From NCBI GenBank assembly GCA_005799475.1, contig SYGQ01000043.1:1-7189 (forward strand): a stretch of 7,189 nt of DNA. The letters run 5' to 3'. This DNA is from Planctomycetia bacterium. GTDB taxonomy: Bacteria > Planctomycetota > Phycisphaerae > Phycisphaerales > SM1A02. Below, piece after piece: positions 1 to 6,152 of the stretch (positions are counted from its first letter, which is position 1; every line of letters begins with the position of its first letter). Both the position numbers and the translations under genes were made by a program. A model generated the notes under the pieces. It worked only from the letters and a program-made list of their open reading frames with translations, was not told where the DNA came from and did not search any database.

Positions 1-55
1 CGAGCACGATGACACTCAGGCCAAGCGCGACCGACTTGTCGCCCTGATGTCTTAG
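1..55 (+). CDS. Possible C-terminal end of a convergent gene (5' part outside window)
   Basis: Reading the plus strand from base 2 gives 17 codons, EHDDTQAKRDRLVALMS, then TAG at 53-55. The composition (charged, helix-like, mostly G or C in third codon positions) resembles a genuine protein end. The geometry fits too: it stops 33 nt from the oppositely oriented thyX stop, with a 7-bp hairpin between them. The tail is too short to assign a family. The complementary minus-strand frame also reads plausibly but has no start codon, which favours the plus-strand reading. Partial at the left edge; moderate to low confidence. Confidence 0.35.
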   Translation, partial: EHDDTQAKRDRLVALMS

Positions 56-60
56 ACCTT

Positions 61-81
61 CGCACTCGGCCCATGAGTGCG
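61..81. terminator. Hairpin between thyX and the left-edge gene, possible bidirectional terminator
   Basis: CGCACTC (61-67) and GAGTGCG (75-81) form a perfect 7-bp stem around a 7-nt loop. The hairpin begins 7 nt after the thyX stop and 5 nt after the putative plus-strand stop at 55. Neither side has a U-tract, so it is not a classical intrinsic terminator. It could act as a U-less terminator or protect the 3' end. Its position between converging genes is the main support. Confidence 0.35.
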
Positions 82-88
82 CGGCACG

Positions 89-991
89 CTACCGCGGCTT
101 GGCCAATCCGAGTCGCTCGCGCTTCTCCTCGTACTCGGCGATCTCGCGCTTGTTGGTCGTCGCCAGCGCCGCGCCGGTGCGAATGGCCTCCACTTCGAGG
201 CGCGTCAGTTGCATCGAGCCGAGCCGGTAGTCCTCAAACGCCTCGCACGAAATGGGCACGATCGGCTTGACGAGCTGGTACATCGCGTCCGCGTAGACGC
301 GGATCTCGTGCTGCGCGTGCGGATCCATGCGAAGCGCAAGGAAGTGAAAGAGATTGTGCAGGTCGCACTTCCAGTACCACTCGGTGTAGACCGACACCGG
401 CAGCGCCGTGCGCGCAAGTTCGCGCGCAACGCCCTTCTCCGTGAACTGCATGTAGTCCTTGTAGAGCCCCTCGGCGCGTTCGAGGAGCGCGAGAAACTCC
501 TCCGCAGTACCGGCGTCGACACAGCCGTCGCCGCCCTGCCGATTCGACTGGCTCTGCGCACGGATCGACTCGGGCGTCGGCCGATAGAAGCGGTCGGGCA
601 CAATCGAATAGCGTGCGCTGTACTCGTTGACATTCGCTGTGCGGTGGCGGATCCACTGGCGCGCCACAAAGATCGGCATCGCCACATGGAACTTGAACTC
701 GACCATCTCAAACGGCGTCGTGTGTCGGTGACGAAGCAGGTACCGAACGAGGCCGCGATCTTCACTCACCTGCTTGGTGCCCTCGCCGTAGGAGACGCGC
801 GCGGCTTGCACGATCGAGTAGTCGGCGGTCTTGCCTTCGGGCGCCATTCGAGGCATGCAGTCCACGAGCGCAACGAACCCGTGGTCCAGAACGCGCTGCT
901 CGATGCGTGACGCACCCGCCATGACATCAACCATCGGCGTTTCCGGAAGTGTTCGGATGACTCCCTCGACGCTCACTGACTCAGCACTCAT
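89..991 (-). CDS. thyX: Flavin-dependent thymidylate synthase ThyX
   Basis: Cytosolic enzyme that methylates dUMP to dTMP, using methylene-tetrahydrofolate as carbon donor and FAD/NADPH for reduction. It replaces ThyA-type synthase in organisms that carry it. The ThyX signature RHRX7S is intact at residues 115-125 (RHRTANVNEYS), continuing as ARYS. The C-terminal substrate-binding stretch LALRMDPHAQHEIR is at about 218-231. A loop near residues 139-153 with QSQSNRQG matches the longer ThyX class, which explains 300 residues against roughly 220 in the short Thermotoga form. I chose ATG at 991 over a longer Arg-rich in-frame extension to 1057, because this ATG overlaps the stop of the upstream gene by 4 bases (ATGA). 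A GGAG lies 13 nt upstream, a long spacing, so coupling to the upstream gene probably matters. Last gene of the operon. Confidence 0.95.
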   Translation of the reverse strand: MSAESVSVEGVIRTLPETPMVDVMAGASRIEQRVLDHGFVALVDCMPRMAPEGKTADYSIVQAARVSYGEGTKQVSEDRGLVRYLLRHRHTTPFEMVEFKFHVAMPIFVARQWIRHRTANVNEYSARYSIVPDRFYRPTPESIRAQSQSNRQGGDGCVDAGTAEEFLALLERAEGLYKDYMQFTEKGVARELARTALPVSVYTEWYWKCDLHNLFHFLALRMDPHAQHEIRVYADAMYQLVKPIVPISCEAFEDYRLGSMQLTRLEVEAIRTGAALATTNKREIAEYEEKRERLGLAKPR

Positions 992-1494
992 GGGGGATTC
1001 GTTTCTCCAGTTCTCGTCGGCGGATGGTCCGTGGCGCCACCGGCGGCGGCGAGCCATCCGTTGACTTCCCCGAGCGTACCGATTCCGCTGGGATTCCCAC
1101 GCGCGTCGATTCGCGGAACGCCAGTTCCTTGGGGCGCGTATCCGATTCGCGCGAGGCGCAGCGCCGAATCGAGCGAGTCGGGCGGCACGAGTCCCGCCAT
1201 GGCACCCTCAAGCGTCGCCGGGCTCCCCTCATGCGCCGCAGCCACGGCCGCGCAAAGCCAGCCCTCTCCCAGTGTGCGCAGCGAGTCGTCGGACTTGGGC
1301 CACTCGCCCGCCGCCGAGTGGTAGCACAGGGTTCTCCACGCACGGGCGCGCAGCGCCGCGTCCGTGTCGCGCGCCTTCTGACGGACGCCGCCGACAACCC
1401 AGAATCCCCAAAGGAATGTACCCATCGCTGCCACCAAGAACGCCACGAGCAGCAGGCGACCTGCGCGTGACGAGCCGCGCACGGGCTCGGTCAC
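988..1494 (-). CDS. Small single-pass membrane protein of unknown function
   Basis: I do not recognise a family. The 168-residue product has a short basic N-terminus (residues 1-13), one strongly hydrophobic segment at about 13-36, and a mostly helical Ala/Leu/Arg-rich region. The tail (about residues 120-168) is rich in Gly and Pro. The topology suggests a C-terminal domain outside the membrane, probably periplasmic. The start is GTG at 1494, supported by an AAGGA Shine-Dalgarno 8 nt upstream (1503-1507) and by a 4-base GTGA overlap with the stop of the ABC ATPase gene. Its stop overlaps the thyX start in the same way (988-991), so it is wedged between two coupled genes. That argues it is real and translated, although its role is unknown. 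Confidence 0.75.
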   Translation of the reverse strand: MTEPVRGSSRAGRLLLVAFLVAAMGTFLWGFWVVGGVRQKARDTDAALRARAWRTLCYHSAAGEWPKSDDSLRTLGEGWLCAAVAAAHEGSPATLEGAMAGLVPPDSLDSALRLARIGYAPQGTGVPRIDARGNPSGIGTLGEVNGWLAAAGGATDHPPTRTGETNPP

Positions 1495-2339
1495 ATCCGC
1501 ATTCCTTCAAGCACGACGCGCGACTTCACGCGCAGCGGGTCGGCCTCGGGCACTGCCGACAACAACGCCTGCGTGTAGGGATGCTGCGGTCGATTGATGA
1601 TCTCATCGCGCGTTCCCTCTTCGACGATCTTCCCGTTCCACATGACGATGATGCGCTGGCACGCGTGATGGATCACGGCCATGTCGTGCGAGATGAAGAG
1701 GTACGAGAGTTTGAACTCGCTCTGCAAGTCCGACAGGAGATTGAGCACCTGGCTCTGCACGGACACATCGAGGGCGCTTGTGGGCTCGTCGCAGACGATG
1801 AGTCGCGGCTCAAGGGCAAGTGCGCGGGCGATACCGATCCGCTGTTTCTGCCCGCCGGAACACTCGTGCGGATAGCGGTCCGCTGCGCCCGGCCAGAGAC
1901 CGCACCGCGAAAGCAGAGATCCCACGCGCTCGCGAACCTGCTCCTTCGGGACGATGCCGTGCACTTCAAGTGGCTCGCCGATGATTCTTCCTACTCGCAT
2001 GCGCGGATTGAGTGACCCGCCCGGGTCTTGAAAAATGATCTGGATCTGTCGGCGCAAACGGCGCAGACTCGTGGCCCGCAGTCCGAGGACATCGTGGCCG
2101 TCGAACCGCACGCTGCCACCTGTGGCCGGGATCAGCCTGAGAACCGCCCGACCCACCGTCGTCTTCCCGCATCCGGATTCGCCGACGAGGCCGAGCGTCT
2201 CGCCGGGCCGGATCGAGAATGAGACCCCATCGACGGCCTTGCGGTAGTCGACCACACGCTGGAGGACTCCTGCGCGCACCGGGAAGTGGACCTTGAGGTC
2301 GCGCACCTCAAGAAGTGGTGGAGTGGTGGTCGCTGACAT
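1491..2339 (-). CDS. ABC transporter ATP-binding protein, OppF/DppF type (shortened C-terminus)
   Basis: Cytoplasmic ATPase subunit of the oligopeptide/dipeptide importer type, powering uptake through membrane permeases. All nucleotide-binding motifs are present in order (numbered from ATG at 2339): Walker A GESGCGKTT at 53-61, Q-loop Gln at about 104, signature ECSGGQKQR at 159-167, Walker B LIVCDEP at 180-186, D-loop SALD, and switch His at about 218. The N-terminal VHFPVRAG region and the C-terminal HPYTQALLSAVP (253-264) are diagnostic of the Opp/Dpp/Nik branch. At 282 residues it ends at VVLEGMRM, just where family members usually continue with a segment ending in a Cys-containing motif. 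The partner permeases, second ATPase and binding protein are not in the window. The ATG at 2339 is preferred over an upstream in-frame start at 2381, which would overlap the protease gene. It lies 4 nt after that gene's TAA. Confidence 0.9.
   Translation of the reverse strand: MSATTTPPLLEVRDLKVHFPVRAGVLQRVVDYRKAVDGVSFSIRPGETLGLVGESGCGKTTVGRAVLRLIPATGGSVRFDGHDVLGLRATSLRRLRRQIQIIFQDPGGSLNPRMRVGRIIGEPLEVHGIVPKEQVRERVGSLLSRCGLWPGAADRYPHECSGGQKQRIGIARALALEPRLIVCDEPTSALDVSVQSQVLNLLSDLQSEFKLSYLFISHDMAVIHHACQRIIVMWNGKIVEEGTRDEIINRPQHPYTQALLSAVPEADPLRVKSRVVLEGMRM
1503..1507 (-). promoter_or_regulatory. Shine-Dalgarno AAGGA for the small membrane protein
   Basis: AAGGA on the minus strand sits 8 nt before the GTG at 1494, inside the last codons of the upstream ATPase gene. 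It decides in favour of the GTG start. Confidence 0.55.
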
Positions 2340-2343
2340 GCCG

Positions 2344-3825
2344 TTACCGAAGTGGAACCTCGAAATCGCCCTGCGTTCCATCGGGGAAGGCGATCGACAG
2401 AACGGTCACCAGTCGGCCGCGCCCGTGCGAGAGTTCGTACAGCCGCCCCAACCGCACATAGAACTCCTCGAGACTTCCGATGGCATGGCCGCCCATCGCC
2501 ACAATCACCGCACCCGCAGGGATCACGCCGTCAAGCTGGCTCCCCTGGGCAACCGCATCGACGAGCACGCCGCGCTTGAACGGTGCGCCGCGCGCGCCGC
2601 ACGCGGCTTCGTTCGCGGTCACGAGCCGCTCGAACCCGAATCGGCGCAGCGTGTCGGCGATCTCTCCGGCATCAAGGCGCGGATCGCGCTTCGCGAGGAG
2701 CACGCTGACGGTGACGGTCTCGCCGCGCCCCTCCGCCGGCACGGGTCGCCAGACCTCGAATCGGATCGCTTGGCCGGGCGCGCGCATCCCGATGAGCGAG
2801 TACACGCGCTCGGGCTCGGTGGCGCGGATGTCATCGATGGACACGATCACATCGCCGCTCTGGAGTCCCGCGCGCGATGCGGGACTGTCCGGGGTCACGC
2901 GTGTGATGATCGCGCCGTCGGCTCCGTAGTGTTCGACGGCGCAGCGAAACGCCGCGTCGCGAAGTTGCGGCGGGATGAGCGAGGCCAAGGGTTGGACCGA
3001 GATGCCGGAAAAACCCTTCTCGACTTCGCCCTTCTCGATGAGTTGTGCGACGACGAACTCGATGATGTCCATCGGGATCGCGAGGCCGATGCCGCCGAAC
3101 TGCCCCTGCCCAAGCGAACTCCCGCGACCCGTCGCGATTGCCGTGTTCATGCCGATCACTCGGCCATACACATCCGCGAGCGGACCCCCGGAGTTTCCTG
3201 GGTTGATGGCCGCGTCGACCTGAATGAAGTTCTCGTAGTCGACATCCGAGAGGCCCGCGCTGCGCCCGACCCCTGAGACGATGCCGGCGCTCATGGAAAA
3301 TCGGAACTCGAAGGGCGATCCAAACGCGAACACCATTTCGCCTTGTGTGGGCATGTCGAGCGACCGCTGCGCAGGCGTGAGGTCATCGGCCTCGATGCGC
3401 AGAACCGCGATGTCGGTCTTTAGGTCGAGACCAATCAAGTCGGCTTCGACGATCTCTCCGGAACTCAGTTGCGCTTCGATGCGGTTGGCACCGTCGACAA
3501 CATGCGCGTTCGTCACGACGTGACCGTCGGGGTCGTAGATCCATCCAGAGCCCGCAGTCGTGAAGGTTCGAGGTCCGGAGCGGCTTGCCTGCAGGCCGCT
3601 CGCGTGCAGCGAGACGACCGACGGCTCGACAGCCGACGCGAGATCTCGCGTGGCCTGGTTGAGCTCCTCAAGCACCGTGGTCTTGCTCAGGCGCGTTTTC
3701 GCAGCCATCATCTCGGCGTCGATGCGAGCCTTCGTCGACTCGCGCACGAGCCTCGGCGTCACGAAGAGAACCAGGAGCGCAGCAACCGCCACGATCGCTG
3801 CGGGGACAAGCGTCTGGATCCTCAT
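2344..3825 (-). CDS. HtrA/DegP-family serine protease with N-terminal anchor and two PDZ domains
   Basis: Envelope quality-control protease that degrades or chaperones misfolded exported proteins. Residues 6-24 form one hydrophobic segment with no clear cleavage site, so the enzyme is probably tethered to the inner membrane and faces the periplasm. A short helical linker (about 30-65) leads into the trypsin-like domain. The catalytic triad is intact: His108 (TNAHVVD), Asp138 (KTDIAVL) and Ser212 (GNSGGPL). PDZ1 covers about 272-378 with typical SPASRAGLQSGDVIVSI. A more divergent PDZ2 covers about 388-491 (GVIPAGAVIVAMGG). At 493 residues it is close to DegP/DegQ length. The ATG at 3825 overlaps the panB stop by 4 bases (ATGA) with a weak GGGA 8 nt upstream. 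I cannot separate DegP, DegQ and DegS roles from sequence alone, so no symbol is given. Confidence 0.93.
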   Translation of the reverse strand: MRIQTLVPAAIVAVAALLVLFVTPRLVRESTKARIDAEMMAAKTRLSKTTVLEELNQATRDLASAVEPSVVSLHASGLQASRSGPRTFTTAGSGWIYDPDGHVVTNAHVVDGANRIEAQLSSGEIVEADLIGLDLKTDIAVLRIEADDLTPAQRSLDMPTQGEMVFAFGSPFEFRFSMSAGIVSGVGRSAGLSDVDYENFIQVDAAINPGNSGGPLADVYGRVIGMNTAIATGRGSSLGQGQFGGIGLAIPMDIIEFVVAQLIEKGEVEKGFSGISVQPLASLIPPQLRDAAFRCAVEHYGADGAIITRVTPDSPASRAGLQSGDVIVSIDDIRATEPERVYSLIGMRAPGQAIRFEVWRPVPAEGRGETVTVSVLLAKRDPRLDAGEIADTLRRFGFERLVTANEAACGARGAPFKRGVLVDAVAQGSQLDGVIPAGAVIVAMGGHAIGSLEEFYVRLGRLYELSHGRGRLVTVLSIAFPDGTQGDFEVPLR

Positions 3826-4742
3826 GCAGGTCGTCCCGCGGCGGACCCGCCGCGCCCCTCAACGGCCTCCAAGAACTCGGAGCGTTCACGGTCGCTCATC
3901 GCGTACGGGTGCGCGCCGAGGTCTCTCGTCGACACCCGTTGCCTCCAGCCCTGCGCCGCCTGCGCAATCGCAGTACCCACTTGGGCCCCCGGAGGTGCAA
4001 ACGCTGGCTGCCACGGCGTCATCCCGAGAAGATCCTGCAGCACGATGACCTGCCCGTGACACGACGGACCCGCGCCGCAACCGATGACGGGAATCCGAGA
4101 CTCGCGCACGATCGCATCCGTGACCTCGGCGGGCGCCGCCTCGACGAGGAGCATCGTCGCGCCAGCCTCGGCGAGCGCGCGCGCATCGTCGAGGAGCGCA
4201 AGCGCCGCCGAAGCGGTCTTGCCAGCGGCGTAGTAGCCGCCCTGCAACTTCGCGTGCTGGGGACGAGATCCAATGTGCGCAATGACCGGAATCCCAGCGC
4301 GTGCCATTTTCGCCACGAGCGGTACGAAGGAGCGATCCACTTCAAGTTTGACAAGGTCAGCCAGGCCTTCGGTCATGAAGCGACCCGCATTACGAATCCC
4401 CTCGGCATCATCGGCCTGATAGCTCATGAATGGCATGTCAGCCATGACGAGCGAGTTGGGCGCGCCGCGCTTGACCCCCGCGGTAATGGCAATCAGGAAC
4501 TCGAGCGGCGTGTGCATGGTGCCGGGAAACCCGAGGATGACTTCGCCCGCGGTGTCGCCGACGAGCAGGATGGGTATGCCCGCGGCCTCGAGCCATCGCG
4601 CGGTCGTCGCGTCGTAGCAGGTCAGACACGCGAAGGGCTCGCCCTCGCGCACCATCCGGGCAATCGACCGCAGCGTTGCGGGGGTACAGGTCGCGTTCGG
4701 GGAGCCTGACTCACGAGTTTGCGGGATGCGTGGTGCGGACAT
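3822..4742 (-). CDS. panB: 3-methyl-2-oxobutanoate (ketopantoate) hydroxymethyltransferase PanB
   Basis: First committed step of pantothenate synthesis: transfers a hydroxymethyl group from methylene-tetrahydrofolate to alpha-ketoisovalerate. It is a cytosolic TIM-barrel enzyme that needs a divalent metal. Motifs from ATG at 4742: LTCYDATTA (40-48), VGDTAGEVILG (61-71), MADMPFMSY (100-108), VKLE (131-134), HIGSRPQ (156-162), GGYYAAGKT (168-176), VEAAP (200-204) and GCGAGPSCHGQVIV (221-234). Residues aligning with the known metal and catalytic positions are kept: Asp63, Asp102, Lys132, Glu134, His156 and Glu201, with spacing close to the E. coli enzyme as I recall it. It should therefore be active despite drift in flanking residues. 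At 306 residues it is somewhat long, with an unconserved N-terminal 20 residues. An in-frame TTG at 4769 would cut the gap to the preceding gene from 36 to 9 nt; neither start has a good Shine-Dalgarno. Confidence 0.93.
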   Translation of the reverse strand: MSAPRIPQTRESGSPNATCTPATLRSIARMVREGEPFACLTCYDATTARWLEAAGIPILLVGDTAGEVILGFPGTMHTPLEFLIAITAGVKRGAPNSLVMADMPFMSYQADDAEGIRNAGRFMTEGLADLVKLEVDRSFVPLVAKMARAGIPVIAHIGSRPQHAKLQGGYYAAGKTASAALALLDDARALAEAGATMLLVEAAPAEVTDAIVRESRIPVIGCGAGPSCHGQVIVLQDLLGMTPWQPAFAPPGAQVGTAIAQAAQGWRQRVSTRDLGAHPYAMSDRERSEFLEAVEGRGGSAAGRPA

Positions 4743-4778
4743 GTGCGGGGTGGCTTTCGACGCGGTCAAAGTAGCAGT

Positions 4779-5411
4779 TCACGCCTCGGGGGCGCCAGCC
4801 GCGAACCGTCCGACCGATCCGCGGATCGGATTGAGAACTGCATTGTCGCGACCGAGCACAAGAAGGTCGGCGATCTCGATGGCCTCGCGGAAGGACTCCT
4901 GCGCCCGTTCAAAATCCTCGCAGTTCGAGAGGACTCGCCCCTGCTCGAGGTGATCCTGCGACGCAATGGCATCCCCTGTGATGAGGATCGTCGTCGAAGG
5001 CGTCGCCAACAGCAGTCCCGTGGTCCCACAGGTCACGCCCGGCAGTGGGAAGAGATCGACTCCCTGGCCGAATGAGTCCGGCGCATCCCTTACCTTTTTC
5101 GTTTCCTTCAGCTGCGCGCGATCGGACTCCGACATCCACCACGCCGCCTTCGCGAAGAGCGCGATGCCGAGGTAGTGCGACGGATCGCGGCTCGTCAGAA
5201 AGACATCGGTGATCGCGTCCGGCACGACATTCGTTCTCGACTGCATGCGTGGCAGCAGGATCTGCGGCGGCAGCGACGGATTCACGATGATCTTTCGGTC
5301 GCCGACCTCGATGAGCGTGGTCGTCGCGTGCGCCTCGCGTGCGGGCGCGCGCTCGCCCCAGAGTGGGTTCGCGCCCAGCGTGCCGATTGAGATCACTCTG
5401 AACTGCACCAT
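4779..5411 (-). CDS. Metallo-beta-lactamase-fold protein with degraded metal site
   Basis: The 210-residue chain follows the MBL-fold order: early strands HATTTLIEVGDRKIIVNPSLP (28-48), a motif-1 region at 72-82, a strand-plus-turn LPGVTCGTTGLLL (123-135), ITGDAI (144-149) and VLGRDN (185-190). The ligands are mostly gone. Where HxHxDH is expected (74-79) the residues are S-R-D-P-S-H, keeping only the final His79. The next His position is Val126 and the last is Arg188. Asp147 of the TGDA turn remains. It is therefore probably a non-hydrolytic pseudoenzyme or uses altered chemistry; substrate unknown. The N-terminal ISIGTLGANPLWGER is strikingly well formed. The ATG at 5411 has GAGG 7 nt upstream, overlapping the coaD stop. 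It sits between coaD and panB, so a link to CoA metabolism is possible but only inferred. Confidence 0.8.
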   Translation of the reverse strand: MVQFRVISIGTLGANPLWGERAPAREAHATTTLIEVGDRKIIVNPSLPPQILLPRMQSRTNVVPDAITDVFLTSRDPSHYLGIALFAKAAWWMSESDRAQLKETKKVRDAPDSFGQGVDLFPLPGVTCGTTGLLLATPSTTILITGDAIASQDHLEQGRVLSNCEDFERAQESFREAIEIADLLVLGRDNAVLNPIRGSVGRFAAGAPEA

Positions 5412-5418
5412 GGCGCTG

Positions 5419-5422
5419 CCTC
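5419..5422 (-). promoter_or_regulatory. Shine-Dalgarno GAGG overlapping the coaD stop
   Basis: The minus strand reads TGAGG: the coaD TGA shares bases with a GAGG that lies 7 nt before the MBL-fold ATG. It supports that start and suggests termination-reinitiation between the two genes. Confidence 0.5.
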
Positions 5423-5993
5423 AGTCGCTCTGGACTTCGATCGCGAGCCGCTTGAGCGGCCGCGCCGGGTCGGCCATTCTTGCGCGGATCGCGTCGACGA
5501 CACTGGAAGGCACGAAGGGGCGAAGTTTCTCGCTCGAACCCCCGAAGGCCGCAATCTGTCGGATAAGGCTTGAACTCAGAAAGGCGTACTCCTCTCCGGT
5601 GACCACGAAGACGGTCTCGATTGCGGCCACCTGCCGGTTTGTGATCGCGAGCTGGCACTCGCTGGCAAGATCCGTGACATGGCGGATACCGCGGATGATG
5701 CCTGCCGCGCCGAGGCCGCGCGCGAAGTCGACCGTCAGGCCCGAGTAGGTCGCGACGGATACTCGCGCGAGGTCAGGCTCGCGCCGGACGATCTCGCCGA
5801 CGAGCGGCTCGAGGAGCGCCACTCGTTCCTCGACCGAGAAGAAGTCCGCCTTGTCGGGGTTCCGTCCCACGGCAACAACAACTTCGTCGAACAGGCCGCG
5901 CGCGCGCGCGAGGACGTCGAGGTGCCCGAGCGTGACCGGGTCAAACGATCCGGGATAGACCGCAAGGTGGTGGCGGGCGTGGGAGACGGGCAT
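5421..5993 (-). CDS. coaD: Phosphopantetheine adenylyltransferase CoaD
   Basis: Penultimate enzyme of CoA synthesis: joins 4'-phosphopantetheine to ATP's AMP to give dephospho-CoA, in the cytosol. Nucleotidyltransferase motifs are all present: YPGSFDPVTLGH at 13-24 (the TxGH nucleotide-binding motif), GRNPDKADFFSVEER at 43-57 with the conserved Lys48, IIRGIRHVTDLASE at 99-112 carrying the Arg pair, and LSSSLIRQIAAFGG at 139-152. At 190 residues it is longer than the usual roughly 160, owing to about nine extra N-terminal residues and a C-terminal tail after residue 170. The ATG at 5993 is the natural start, but no good Shine-Dalgarno precedes it. It is the first gene of the seven-gene block, following a 228-bp intergenic region, so the promoter should lie there. 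The MBL-fold gene follows after 9 nt. Confidence 0.95.
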   Translation of the reverse strand: MPVSHARHHLAVYPGSFDPVTLGHLDVLARARGLFDEVVVAVGRNPDKADFFSVEERVALLEPLVGEIVRREPDLARVSVATYSGLTVDFARGLGAAGIIRGIRHVTDLASECQLAITNRQVAAIETVFVVTGEEYAFLSSSLIRQIAAFGGSSEKLRPFVPSSVVDAIRARMADPARPLKRLAIEVQSD

Positions 5994-6013
5994 GCACCAA
6001 GTCTAGGGGGCGG

Positions 6014-6046
6014 ACTTGCGGCGAAAAACTTGCTCAAGTCACTTGC
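6014..6046. repeat. Three direct ACTTGC repeats upstream of coaD
   Basis: ACTTGC occurs at 6014-6019, 6028-6033 and 6041-6046, with starts 14 and 13 bp apart, and a weaker ACTTCG follows at 6052-6057. The middle copy is also half of a 12-bp palindrome, ACTTGCTCAAGT (6028-6039). The cluster lies 21-53 bp before the coaD start. It could be a regulator-binding site in the coaD operon leader, but six-base repeats can arise by chance. Confidence 0.3.
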
Positions 6047-6110
6047 GTGGGACTTCGGGAATCCAATGATGTCCGTGCGGTCGCGGATGTGCGCGGCCTG
6101 AGGAGGCGGA

Positions 6111-6135
6111 TGAGGGCACCGCAAGGAAGCCCGCA
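6111..6135 (+). other. GNRA-capped hairpin in the coaD-dehydratase intergenic region
   Basis: On the plus strand GGGC (6114-6117) pairs with GCCC (6129-6132), then after a small A/AA internal loop CC (6119-6120) pairs with GG (6125-6126), capped by a GCAA tetraloop (6121-6124). Two outer pairs (6111-6135 and 6112-6134) flank an A/G mismatch. It lies just upstream of the plus-strand terminator, so it could be part of a short plus-strand RNA. The stem also exists on the minus strand, but there the loop is not GNRA. Confidence 0.3.
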
Positions 6136-6152
6136 ATGGACAACCCTGGATC

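Noticed and set aside
1..88. Minus-strand hydrophobic reading (GDKSVALGLSVIVL) suggesting a membrane protein downstream of thyX
   Set aside because: No ATG, GTG or TTG precedes it in frame after the thyX stop, and the complementary plus-strand reading gives a better-looking protein end with a stop codon placed before a hairpin.
77..910. Long plus-strand open frame of 277 codons opposite thyX
   Set aside because: It lies entirely antisense to a clear thyX, is rich in Arg/His/Leu as expected from the complement of GC-rich codons, and has no recognisable motif or ribosome-binding site.
1491..1510. Frameshift as the cause of the short OppF C-terminus
   Set aside because: Neither alternative frame after the LEG codons restores the expected Pro-rich and Cys-containing end, and the next gene's ribosome-binding site and start are neatly placed there.
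2293..3276. Plus-strand open frame of 327 codons opposite the protease and ATPase start
   Set aside because: Mirror frame of the HtrA gene, which has an intact catalytic triad and PDZ domains. The antisense product is Arg/Ala/Asp-rich with no domain.
3909..4709. Plus-strand open frame of 266 codons opposite panB
   Set aside because: Shadow of panB, whose catalytic residues are all in register; the antisense translation is Arg-rich and unstructured.
5897..5908. Alternating (CG)6 tract
   Set aside because: It falls inside coaD and encodes the conserved-length ARAR segment; it is explained by GC-rich codon choice.
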